Shown here piece by piece: positions 10,960 to 22,359 of a stretch of DNA of 64,000 nucleotides. The stretch covers positions 26,585,323-26,649,322 of the forward strand of contig NC_083602.1 of assembly GCF_029168945.1 (NCBI RefSeq), read 5' to 3'. The stretch is from Cannabis sativa. Taxonomy: Eukaryota > Streptophyta > Magnoliopsida > Rosales > Cannabaceae. A program made the translations under genes and the position numbers. The notes below the pieces were generated by a model. That model searched no databases, was not told the origin of the DNA, and saw only the letters and a program-made list of their open reading frames with translations. Position 1 is the first letter of the stretch; each line of letters begins with the position of its first letter.

Positions 10960-11570
10960 TTTAGTTGCCTTACTGTTGCATTATCGTTTTATGATAGTTT
11001 ATATATTATGCAAGAATTTCATTTGACGGGGACCAAGAAATAACACTTATACATGGTAAGTTTTGCGCAAATAGTTGCATATTAGTTTTATAATAGTTGC
11101 AAAAAAGATTTGATTCAAACAGAACTGATGAAAAACACAGGGTTCACAATTGGTAACAATTGACTTGAAATAACGGAAAAATCAGGAGCTCTCAATCAAT
11201 CCAAATCAGGTATAAACAATACAGATAAGGTATATTCACTTGCATAGTCGTTTTTTTTAATGATTTCAACATATAATCAAGCTAGAACCATGTTAATTGG
11301 AGTTACGTTCTAAGTTTTTTCAAGTTGATTTATAGTTGCATCATCATTTCATTATGGTTTTATTCAATATTGCAGGAATTTATTTTGACAGAGAAAAAAG
11401 ATAAAACACTTGGACAAATGGTTAGTTTGTTTAATAAATTTAGAACGTTTGGTAATAGTTGTATTTCAATTTTGTTTTTTATAGTTTCATGGCATTATTA
11501 AAAGAAAAAAAAAATGACAAAAACAGGGTTCAAAATTGGAAATACAAGACTTGAACAGAAGAAAGGCAAT
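10960..11570 (+). repeat. Degenerate direct duplication in the MULE 5' region
   Basis: Two diverged units of about 240 bp start near 10960 and 11325. Each has a tttttagttg/ttcaagttg block, then ttgcat with atcgttttatg/atcatttcattatgg, atattgcaagaattt/atattgcaggaattt, and further on aaacagggttca. They lie upstream of the transposase reading frame and probably belong to its leader or promoter. The divergence indicates an old duplication. Confidence 0.5.
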
Positions 11571-12012
11571 ATAAGTAAGTTTCTTTTCTATTTCATAAAG
11601 ATCAATTTATTTTTTGTTATAAAAATCAATATAAAAAAGTTCGAAAACATTACTAACATTAGCAATAACAGAATTAAAACAGTTTCAAAATTATTGTCTT
11701 ACACTAATAATAATTTCAAAATCATAGGAAAAACAAGACATTCCATTCCTAATCTTTTACAATGGACAATTTGATGATCAAATGAATTATGAAAATTATG
11801 AAACTAGTGGACAATACATTTCAATCAATTGTAAGTATGAATAATTACAACGAAAGCTGAAAGAGGTCCTGGAATGCAACCAAGAAAACACTTTCCTACA
11901 ACTAAAATACCAAGTGAAAGAAGGATACCAACCGTTGAGGATAATGGATGATCAAATCCTATATTTCTACATACAACTATAACTGAAGGAACCTGACTTT
12001 ACAACATATCCA

Positions 12013-14128
12013 TTGTGTGTGAATGTCATCAACAACCTACCAACAACCATCAATCCATCGTTCTTGGAAAATAGTAACGCATTAGTTGCACAGACAAATG
12101 CATTAGATTCGATGGAATACAATGCAACAACAACAGAAGACTTAACAACTCAACAATATACAATGCAAGAGACAATACTGAAAGATGAGGAAGAAAATTT
12201 TGACTTCATGGACTATGCAAGACTTGTGGCAGAGGAAATGGTTGAGCAACTGGAAAACAACAAAAACAGGGAGCCAGAAATCACAGATTATGACGAACTA
12301 CTAATCACAGATCTGCAACACCTGAAATAGAAGAAGCATAAATATACAAGAACAAAGAAACACTTCAAAGTGTGCTCGGTTTCTATGCAATTAGAAACAA
12401 CTTCCAATTCAAAGTGAAAAAGTCTTGCGCAAGAACATACAAAATTTTTTTGCTTGGATTCGAAATGCAAGTAGGCACTAACGGCATCTAGAAACGAACC
12501 AACAAAGTCATTCATAATTCGAAAATATGACAGAAAGGTGATTCACGCTTGTGATCTTAACATAAGATTTGCAGACAAAAGACAAGCTACAACGAAGTTG
12601 ATTGGAAACTACATCAAGCCACAATTTACCAACATAAAAACAACTCAAACGCCACAAGACATCAGAGGAGAAATGGAACATAAGTATGGTGTGAGAATGA
12701 ACTACATGAAAGCATGGAGAAGCAAAGAGTAGGCGCAAGAAGAATTACGAGGAAAAATAAACGAATCATACAAGCTGCTATCAAGTTTTTTGCACATGCT
12801 GTAGAAAACTAATCCTGGAACAATTGTACACATGCAAACAGAGGAAGACAACAGCTTCAAGTACTTGTTTGTGGCACTAGATGCTTCAATAAAAGGATGG
12901 AAGAAGTGCAAACCCAGAATAGTTGTTGATGGAACTTTCCTTAAATCAACATATGGAGGTATATTGCTTTCTACTTGTACACAATATTGAAATGGACACA
13001 TTTTTCCCCTAGCTTTTTCTGTTGTGGATTCAAAAAATAACAACTCATGGCAATGGTTTTTCACAAAACTAAGGGAAACATAAAGGATCAGAGAAGAACA
13101 CTGCTTGATCTCAGACAGACTTGAGAGCATAATTAAGGCAACTGCTCATGTATTTCCAAAAATAACTTATGGCTATTGTGTATACCACCTGTTAAGCAAC
13201 CTGAAAGCAACCTTCAAGAAGAATGCAAGTAAGCTCGATAAATCATTCTTCCCAGCAACAAGAGCATACACAGAGAGAAAATTTGAATACCATATGAGCG
13301 AGCTGGACAACTTGGACATTCGTGTTAGACCATATTTACAACAAGTTGGATACCATAAATAGTCAAGATACCACAGAAAACACAACAAGTATTCAACTAT
13401 AACTTCTAACATTGCTGAATCTCTAAATGCAGCAAACTTAACAACTAGAGAACTACCAATCACAACACTAATGGAGTCATTGAGAGATTTGATACAACAA
13501 TGGACATACACAAACAGGAAAAAAGCATAGAAAACCACAATATTTTTGACATCTAGAGCAGAGAAAAAGCTAGTCAACAACTTTGTGGACTCATTGATAG
13601 AAAATGTAAAATCTCTTTAAACTTTAAGTTGCATTACAGTTTCCTAATTGTTGTTTTTTCGTTTGCTGTACAGTTTGACAATTGATTATATTGACCTAAT
13701 TTGTAGGCAAAGCCAATAAACGAGAGCATGTTTGAAGTGGTAGAACTAACAAGATCATGGGTGATCGATCTAAAGGAGAAAATATGTAGTTGCAATCGAT
13801 TCCAAATTGATGAATTATCGTGTGCTCATGTGCTTGTTGTGATAATAGAGATGAACTTAAATGTTTATAACTACTGTTCACATTATTACACGACAAGAAC
13901 ATGGCTTGAAACATACCGTGGGTCAACATATCCGGTACACAGTCACACAACATGGGATGTACCATCAAACATAAAAGATATTCTTGTTCTGCCACCAAAT
14001 AAGAAAATAAGATCTCGAAGACCAAGGAAAAGAAGATTTATAGCTGATTGTGATACAAAAAAAGCAGAATAGGTGCAACAAATGCGGTCAACATGGTCAC
14101 AACCGAAAGACATGCAACAATTAAGCAA
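12013..14128 (+). pseudogene. mudrA-like: MURA/MuDR-type MULE transposase, broken
   Basis: Conceptual translation across several frames gives the family order. First comes an N-terminal region (12013-12330) with an acidic stretch. Next is a MuDR-type DNA-binding region: CKWALTASRNEPTKSFIIRK, then IHACDLNIRFADKRQATTK. The MULE catalytic region follows with PRIVVDGTFLKSTYGG (about 12915-12962), LAFSVVDSKNNNSWQWF and YGYCVYHLLSNLKA. A SWIM zinc finger (CSCNRFQIDELSCAHVL, about 13786-13836) comes after that. Finally a zinc knuckle, NRCNKCGQHGHNRKTC, is readable only after a frame change at about 14068. Stop codons break the frame at several points, for example after AWRSKE, after CTQY and after VGYHK. 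This is a recognisable but inactive transposase that would have cut and moved the surrounding element. Confidence 0.88.
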
Positions 14129-14709
14129 TAAAATAGATACAATAGAATTATTTGAATTATTTAAGTCTCTATGAGAATTTTGACAGGATGAAATGTTATA
14201 TTTGATAGATTGCTATTAATTGGCAAAGTTTAAATAGCTTGCTAGTAGTTGCAAAATAGTTTCTGAACAGTTTTGACACTTATTAAGAATTTATTACATA
14301 AAGAATTTCAAAAGAAATAGTTTGTAAAAGTCAGATATGAGTTTTTATAAGTTGTATAATAAGGAGAAGGAAAAAGTTGCATAACAGTAGGAAATATATT
14401 GAGATAAGATGTCAGAAAATTAAATGAGAAGTATTTTGACTACCAAAAATAGTTTGTACACAGTTGCATAATATTTTTTTTTTATAATTGTACGCCTAAA
14501 AATAAACTAACAACATTAAATGTAAAATCATAACACTGTTGTTGTTAAAACATTAAAAAAAATGAACATATTATAATGGTTAATTTTAAATATCCTATAA
14601 GTTGATAACCAGTTCCATAATATAAAATGTATAGAGTACCTACAAACATAGAAAAACTAAAAATTTTCTGAAATGAAAATCAACCAAGAACAATAAAGTT
14701 TCCCTTAAA
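14129..14709. other. AT-rich gap between convergent MULE genes
   Basis: No coding potential. It is rich in short tagttgcaaaata-like stretches, and presumably holds the 3' ends of the two convergent genes. Confidence 0.5.
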
Positions 14710-16655
14710 ATGACCCCACTTTTTCAATTTAGAAGCCTTGGAAGACTTGCTTTGCTTCTCATCCTCGCTATCAATACTTTCATCATTTTTCCTTTGATTG
14801 TACGAGAACAAGAGGGCAGCAAGTCAAGTGCGATAAACTTCAATGTTAAAGTCACTAGGATCATCTTTCCCATGGATGAAGAACTCCGCAAATGCAACCA
14901 AAAATGCTCCACAATCACTATTTCCAAAAAAAGAAAACAAAACAGTTAAACAACTATTATACAACATAAAATAAACTTAAAAACAACAACTTACTATTTC
15001 TACTGAGATGGAAGACTAGCAATCTCCACAACTCTTAGAGGAGCTTTAGGATCAGAACCTTAATCGGGAACATGAGACATATTCTTCCAAAATCCAAGGA
15101 GATCAAAAAACAAAGGGAGTAAAATAGAGTAAGTCTTCATTGCATTCCTTACCGCGGAATTCATTTTGGCAGTCCTCAAAGAATTATAAAGAAATATAAT
15201 CCTCTCATTCAAATCAAGATGGCCGAAAATTCAATGGCTTTCTTTCCTAAGATTTATGATGAATAGGACCTGATCGGCTTCATACCAAGGCTTTAAACAT
15301 GGAATTTGCATGCCTCTTATATAATGCGCTATTGGGTGAGCATCATGGATGTGAGACATCTTTGTTTTATTTGCCTTGGCTTTGCAGAATTTGTGGTATA
15401 ACGATTCAATGGAATCATCGAAAAGGAAGTCATTTTTTGCGAAATTCAGTGTAACAGCGGAAGAATATTTTCCTTTTTTCCTAAGGTAATAGAAGATAGT
15501 GTTCATATGTTGAAACAAAACAACAAAGAAACATAAAAGAAAAAGTGAGCAAATATTACAAAAATGTAATAACAGTAGCTAAACTTAAAAACAATGATAA
15601 AACAACTATAGAAAATTTTAAAAGGAAAATGAAATATTCCGAGTCATTGATAAACATGTCAAAGCAAGCCAAATGATAAAACCAAGTTTTATCTTCAACA
15701 TAATCAACACCTAATCTAAACCCAGGGGAAATTTTCTTCGCACCATCCTCGTAACAATGGTAAGACCTAAATCAACAAAAAAACGACAAAAAAACAATAT
15801 TGAATTCAAATAATTAGCAAAATAAAACGAAATGCAAACAAATAAAAAAAAATAAAAAACAGAATAAAGAAAATAATCACCTAGGATGTTTTAGCAATCC
15901 TTTGCCAATCCAAGCATCAAACTTTGCCTCAATTTCAAGAGAGATGGGATCGACAAATGTATCATTAAGAGCGTAAAGGTCCTTCACATACGTAACCATC
16001 TTAAAATCCCACTCATTTCCTCCAGATTGAGAACTTGAGGACATTACCTCCATTGAATGCTGCTCACTTCAGCCGACCCAAAATTAACAAAAGGCGATTT
16101 CAATGCTGGGGCACGCTTTCTCTTATCCAAAAGAGGAGTATAAGTAATAGTGTCATCAACTTCTTCATCAGAAGCAATGGCATCTGCCTTTTCAACAACA
16201 ACATTTGGATTGGAATCTGGAACCTGAAATATAAAATTTGAAAATAAAAAAAAATAAAAGTTACAAAACTAACATAAAACTGTCAAGCAACTGAAAAAAA
16301 CTGACATGCTAACACAACCTAACAAAGAATATAAACTACACTTACATTGATTTTAGCAACAACCTCTAAACCAGCCAACACAACTTGCTCATCATCAATT
16401 TCAAGCTGGCTTAAACCATTGAAAAAATCATCTCCCTTTACACAAGACTCTTTGGACTTAACATTTTCAACATCCTTAGCCCTCTCTTCACTGCTTGCAA
16501 CAGCCTCAGTTTGAATCACACCATCAGCAGGAACATCACAAACAACCTTATCAACTCCGAAAGCATCACCACCATCTTTACCCAACTCATCACCATCATC
16601 GGAATTAGTATCAATATTCTCTGGATCAAGTAATCCCTTGTCATCATCATCATCC

Positions 16656-16687
<32 letters not shown>

Positions 16688-18911
16688 TTGGGTGACAAAT
16701 TCATCAGATGACTTAACCTGGTTCAAAAACAGTATTGCAACTGAAATAAAACAGGAAAACAACTAACAATAATAGGAGAAAAAAATATGAAACAAGAGTT
16801 GTGAAAATAAATACCTCATCAGAAGGTCGACGATGAATGACATTAACTTTTTTCTTGAATATCCTTAATTACAGTCATGACAGACTTGAAATTAAGGTCA
16901 ACAAAATACCTCAAAGAAATAAAATCTTTTGCCAAGGATTCTTGATTAGAAATGACCAACTCCAACTTAAATTTCAACATTTCTATGTCCTCTGAATCAG
17001 ACTTTTTAGAAGATGAACTACTCTCGAATGTTTGCTTAGTGGTACCACGATCATTAATAGATTTATCTAAATATAAGCCTTCCAATTGCAACTTTTGCCT
17101 CTCCTCATCAGTTTGATGAATGTTCTTAATCTTCCACTGAAAAATAGAAACAAAAAAAATTAAAAAAACAAAGATTAATAAAGTGGCACAAAACAAATAT
17201 AAAACAATAAAGAAATTGAAAATCACCTTGTTCAACGACAAACAAAAAAATTTGCCTTTCAAATCTCTAAAAGTTGGATTTTTGGTCCCAACATCATAGG
17301 TCCAATTAAGAATTCTTGGAATCCTGAATGAAACTCTTTTGCAAAAGGTGTTTACCATCGTAGGACAACATTCATAAAACCAAACTATGAACACCCAAGG
17401 ACAGTCCAACGCTCTATACCAACCATCATAGGACTGACCTCCCTTCTCCTCTTTTTTATTTTTCATTTTAATACCATGCTCTATTCTTCCTTTAAAAGAA
17501 TCAATAATCAATTCAAACGACTCCTTATCCCAACAATTTTCATCCCATCGACTGTTGTCAACAACATCCAAATCAAACCTAGAAACTTCCTTATCCGGAG
17601 TATTGCTAAGAAGGAAACATTGGATGAAATACAAAACAGATAGTTTCAAACTTAGGGACTCATCCTGTCCCAACCTACTACCCAAGAGAGCATCCTCTAT
17701 TGCCTTATGATCAATGGTTTTTATGCCACAAAAACAAACCTCAATTATCTGGTTTAATTCTTGGGAAAACAACAGTTTATTGCAATCGCCAAAGCAATCA
17801 AGACCAGTAATCAAGTAATACTCCTCGGCACTAAACCGTATACAACGACCAGCAACCTTAGCCCAAAATTCTTTGGGATTGGGCTGGTAAACCTCCCTCA
17901 AAAGTAGGTTATGAACAACTTGGGGGTGAAAATAAACTCAGGAATATCCAAAAAATGCCCAAACTAGGTGTCTCAGAACATAGTTAACAAATTTATAGAC
18001 AAAGTATTCTTAATGTTATTAATAACAGAGAAATTACTCGTAAATACACACTTCAATCTGTAGAAATCATTGGAACTGTATTTGTTAACCCAATCCTGCA
18101 TTTTACAAAGAAAGCAAATATAATGAAATAACATATGCAAGTAGCAAAACTATTTTAAAACTACAAAATATATGTAAACAAACTAAAATACAAGAAAAAC
18201 TCATTGAACATCAACATCCATGATAAATCTAATTGTTATCCATTGATGATATAAAAATGGACAGGAAACAACTACACAAAAATATATCCTAAAAAAACAC
18301 ATACAGCAAGGTATTTAAACTATTAAAAAACTATGAAAAAACAATTACAAAACGAGAAATGATCAAATGAAGTAACTGAAATAAAAAACTAACACATTTG
18401 GAAAAACAAAAACAGAAAAAAAAAATAACAATATGAAACAAAAATTAAGACTAAACAAACGAAAAATGAAAAACCCATAAAAATAACACATAAAAAAAAT
18501 TAATAAAACAGAAGCCCTAAAAAACCAAACAAAACAAAAGAAATGCTAAAATGAAAAACCTAAAATAATGAAATCGATAAACAGAAAACCCACAAAAGGT
18601 CGAATACGAAAAAAAATTTAAAAATGGGGGAAACCAAAAAGAAACGAAAAACAAACCTGAGATTGAAGACCAACACTATCTTGATCATTTTTTTGAGCAT
18701 TATGATGAGGAATTTTTTCTTGGGCAGCCACCTTTGATTTCTTCTTTGGAGGAGCTCGCTCACGTTTCGACAATGGAGGAGCAAAATCAGAGTCATCTTC
18801 CTGAAAAAAAGGCCGTTTGCCCTTGTTTCTATTAGCTAAAGATTTTAACCCCATTTCAAAACTTTTCTTTTGAATAGGGGAAGGAGTGGATGAAGAACGA
18901 GTAATAGCCAT
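14710..18911 (-). pseudogene. DUF1985 / Ulp1-like (C48) cysteine protease gene of the MULE, broken
   Basis: The minus strand holds a multi-exon gene. Exon 1 starts at 18911 with MAITRSSSTPSP, is basic, and ends at a GT near 18656. A second block (about 18110-16843) contains QVVHNLLLREVYQPNPKEFW, RFSAEEYYLITGLDCFGD and the SFRIPRILNW signature of DUF1985. An acidic segment follows (16762-16319, including a run of about ten Asp from a CAT/ATC triplet repeat at 16640-16687). The C-terminal part (about 16020-14710) is a C48 SUMO-protease-like domain: DKTWFYHLACFDMF, IFYYLRKKG, the His region INLRKESH followed by a stop where Trp is expected, HLDLNERIIFLYNSL, and the Cys region SDCGAFLVAFAEFF. Frameshifts near 17900-17960 and the TGA at about 15234 make it a pseudogene. 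In plants such genes are spread by MULEs; the protease would be predicted to cleave SUMO-type conjugates. Confidence 0.85.
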
Positions 18912-19143
18912 ATTTATATATGGATTAAGAGACAAAATAAAAAGAGGGAAAACAGTTATGGGAATCGGTTAATGTGAGTTGAAAATAAAATTGAAGAACA
19001 AAAAGAAGAGGAAAACCGAGTTGGGATCGTGGAGGGGGGAAGTGTTCAGCTATGGAAGTTATAATTTTTTTAAAAAAAACTGAAAAGAAATGGAAAATAA
19101 TAGAAAAAAGAAGAGAATAAAGGAGGGAAATGATGTAATGAAA

Positions 19144-19164
19144 GATTGATGTAATACATCAATC
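19144..19164. repeat. Perfect 21-bp palindrome near the MULE right end
   Basis: Two 10-bp arms (gattgatgta and tacatcaatc) flank a single A. It lies about 230 bp downstream of the Ulp1-like start codon, just inside the presumed element end. It may be a hairpin or a dimeric binding site; no function is evident. Confidence 0.6.
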
Positions 19165-19347
19165 AAAGACGTGTCATCTGCAGGTATTGTGTGTGCATGT
19201 GGTAAAATGTAATAAGCTAAAGATAAAGAGTATAAATGTTCATTTAACTGTGTAGTGGTATTTTGGTAATAAAGTGTGCATTTTGTATTTTTGATGTAAA
19301 ATTTCTAAAATTTATATATATTATAATACAGATTTATATATATGTAG

Positions 19348-20268
19348 GACAAGACTATGGTAGGACTTAGCAAAAGTTCTCTACCTCTAGGGAACTTTTT
19401 TTACCATTGATTTTAGATCATGTGGTTATTATGATGTAAGGTGTATACTCTTACGATAGGACTGCTTGTATACGATTAAAACTTTATACATGTTATAATA
19501 ATATTTAATGATATTTATTTTTTTAAAAAATAATATTAATAATTAAAATTTTTATTAATTTTTATTTTGAATTATTATTATTTTTTTAAAGTTACTTTGA
19601 ATTGTTTTTATATTGGTATTTATTTTCAAAAAAAAATTATTTTTTCTAAATTCATTTTTTTTGGCTTCTTATTTTTTGGCTTCTCATAATTTACTACTGG
19701 TTTTTTTTTTATGTTTACACCTAGTCTTTTTTTTTTTATTTTGCTTTTATGCGTGGTTCTGGTGTTATTATTGACTGTTTTTTCAGTGGTTTTTATCTTG
19801 TTAATTGGCTGCTCTTTTGAGACGTCACTTCTCAAAAAAAAAAAAAATTAATTCATTCGGTTTGATATTATTTTTTCTGCAAAAAAAAATTGAGTTTAAG
19901 AGAAGCAAGTTGGTACGGTTCCCATTAAAGAGCATCTAAAATCATTCAAGCGGTCCTACATCAGAAGAATTTTTGAAAATAAATATCTATATAAAAATAA
20001 TTTAAATTAATTTTAAAAAAATAATAATAATAATTAAAAAATAAAAATTAATAAATTTTTTTCATTATTAATATTATTTTATTTTTTAAAATAAATATAT
20101 TATCAAATATTATTATAATATATATAAAGTTTTAATTGTATACAAGCAGTCCTATAGTAAGAGTATATACCTTACATCATAATAACCACAAGATCTAAAA
20201 TTAATGGTAAACAAAAAGGTTCCCTATCGGTTGGGAACTTTTGCTAGGTCCTACCATAATATTACCCT
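19348..20268. mobile_element. Non-autonomous TIR element, about 0.92 kb with long inverted repeats
   Basis: The left arm (about 19348-19520) contains tatggtaggacttagcaaaa, gtggttattatgatgtaagg and ataggactgcttgtatac. All of these recur in the reverse complement of the right arm (about 20095-20268), giving TIRs of about 170 bp at roughly 90 percent by eye. The interior has low-complexity T- and A-rich sequence and no real gene; a lysine-rich reading frame on the minus strand at 19626-19835 is a product of that composition. Long TIRs without coding capacity fit a Mutator-type non-autonomous element. Confidence 0.8.
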
Positions 20269-21400
20269 ATATATGTATATATAAAAAAAACCTAAAAAAA
20301 GACTATATATAAGAGCTAATATGATTTTTTTTAATTTTACTTTTATACATTTTCATAATGAATAATTAAATGTTTATTATATTTCTTTCCTTCAATCATG
20401 AGCTTTAAATTTTTATTATCTTAATTATTTTGTAATAAATTACATACATTTATATTAATTTTAGTGATACTTTTTGATTTTTTTTAATAATTTATACAAT
20501 ATAACTAATGCATTGAAGATAATATATTAGTATTATTTTTATTAATTTTAATTATTTAACTTTCTAAAAAAAATCACATACCTTTATATTAATTTTTTAT
20601 AATTTACACCATTTAATTAATGTATTAAAAATGATATACGTATAATTTTTTTTAATTAATTTTAATTATTTAACTTTCTAAAAAAGTATTAATTTAAGAA
20701 GTTTCTTTTGTTATTGATAAACTTAATTTTAAATTATTAATATTTAATTTTAAGTTGTTTTCTAATTTATCTATCTATCTACATATTTTTATATCTACAT
20801 ATAAATCTAAAAGAAAAATATGTGTGGTAACTTAATTTCCTTTTAATTTTCTACTTTATCTAATTTGTGGTTTTTTAATAATTTTTTTTTATTTAATAAT
20901 ATTAAGGAAGAAAGTATAACAACCCAATTAAATATATACTCATATCTTACTACTTATTTATTTATACAATTAACTAAATCAATATCACCCATACATATTC
21001 AACTTTCACCTAAATCAATGAGAAATTTATTGACTACTATTTATATTTTTTTGTCCATTGAATTCCTACAATTTTTTCTTTCTCTTAATTATTTATTTTC
21101 TACTTAATTGATATAATTAATAAATACTTTTCAACTTCTAATCATGCAAATAGTATGTATATAAATAGAAAACAACAAAAACCAATCTTATATTAAAAGT
21201 AAGTATTCTTAAGCACTATTTTAAATATATTTTTATTCTATTTGAAAATCTTCTATAAAAATACACATGGAGATTCATGCCCAAAAAAAAAAATAATAAT
21301 AATACACATTGGGGAAATAAGGACTAAATTCTCTAACTGTTAGGAGTAAAAGTTAATTTAATTGTGGTGCTCCTTTAATAAAACAATAATATATAGGGTG
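20269..21400. other. AT-rich intergenic DNA
   Basis: More than 1 kb of very AT-rich sequence. The segment tttaattattta with actttctaaaaaa repeats at about 20550-20575 and 20660-20690, suggesting local duplication. The 80-codon ORF at 20865 is a low-complexity chance reading. No gene is supported. Confidence 0.5.
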
Positions 21401-21797
21401 ATTCTACACCCCTTAAAAGGGATGTACAGATGCACGCCTACTTGTTTCGGCATCTATAAAAAAATTTTAGTCTAATTTTTTTTTCATATTCATGTACGTT
21501 ATAGCTATTTAAGATATCCTACAAATTTTGAGAAATTCAGAATAATTTACAACATAGAAAATAATGTTCAAACAATTTATTTTACACGCGTATAAAATAA
21601 AATAGTCACGCGTGTAACACACTGCTTGAACACAATTTTCGGAGTGTTAAACATTTTTGAATTTCTTAAAATTTTATAGAATGTCTTAATAACACTATAA
21701 TTTACATGACCATGAGAAAAAATTTGACTAAAAATTATTTCGAATACTATAACAGAAAGAGAATGTATCGATATATTAGGGGCATACTAATACAAAA
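21401..21797. mobile_element. Palindromic MITE, family D, copy 1
   Basis: Near-complete hairpin: the left arm (ttttagtctaattttttttc, catgta, gttatag, ttaagatatcctacaaattttgag) pairs with the reverse complement of the right arm, and the centre carries cacgcgt motifs at 21586-21592 and 21608-21614. The outer ends resemble accccttaaaagggatgta and its degenerate complement. Related copies lie at 37165-38705 and 38985-39430. Confidence 0.75.
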
Positions 21798-21949
21798 AAT
21801 ATATAATAAAATTTTCAAAATTAGTATACATATGCACTTCGTGCTTTGTTAACCAGTTTACTTTAATAATATACAGTTAATAGGAAACGAGAGCCCCGTG
21901 AAATTGTTAATAATCACACCCCTCATTCACAAAAGTGCAAGATAGTAAT

Positions 21950-22359
21950 ACCTTGTCAACACCAGCGATTTATTACTGCCCAAAGTCAGAGTCACCTTGA
22001 ATATGTTTCGTGGTTGTGACTTGTCAGTCATTGCCGTCCATTTTCCGTTGCAAAATGTTGAGTGGTTTCTCTCCCAACTCCAATTATTTCAACCTTGATT
22101 GATATCGCCAACCAGGATCTTTGACAATGACATTACTTTTGTTCCCATTTAGATTTTCTCGGTCACAAACTGTGTTAAGAGTCAATAGTAAACTCTGCCG
22201 ATTTGAATATGGAAATTAATTAAAGACATTAACCTTGTATATATGCACTGAAAGCTCATTCAGTTAACGTGTGGACTAGGACTCCTACATTCATATCATT
22301 CAGTAGTCTATATATAAAAATGCATAAGACATATGACTAGTTCATTAAATTAGGCAATA
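21950..22359 (+). promoter_or_regulatory. Upstream region of the receptor kinase with W-box cores and TATA candidates
   Basis: WRKY-type TTGAC cores occur at 22121-22125 (plus) and 21955-21959 (minus). TATA-like strings lie at 22238-22244 (tatatat) and 22311-22318 (tatataaa). The upstream TATA would give a leader of about 85-90 bases; the nearer one would leave only about 15 bases before the ATG at 22360. W-boxes fit a stress- or defence-responsive lectin kinase, but TTGAC is short and occurs by chance. Confidence 0.4.

Larger units (their letters stand above)
10390..19320. mobile_element. Kaonashi-like MULE (Mutator-like element) carrying a Ulp1-type gene, decayed
   Basis: A MURA-type transposase (plus strand, 12013-14128) and a DUF1985/Ulp1-like cysteine protease gene (minus strand, 14710-18911) face each other tail to tail. 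This pairing is known from plant MULEs of the Kaonashi/ULP type. The ends are approximate: near the left a block with ccacatacaaatatttacaaa and aaataccac, and near the right (reverse complement of about 19230-19290) a block with cacactttattaccaaaataccac, form a weak, short inverted similarity rather than long TIRs. That fits the group, which often lacks long TIRs. No 9-bp target duplication was confirmed. Both genes contain stops and frameshifts. Confidence 0.7.

Noticed and set aside
16640..16687. ATC/CAT triplet run as a functional expanded repeat
   Set aside because: It encodes the acidic Asp run within the broken Ulp1-like gene; no evidence for separate function.
19626..19835. Lysine-rich ORF
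   Set aside because: Encoded by low-complexity T-rich sequence inside a non-autonomous TIR element.
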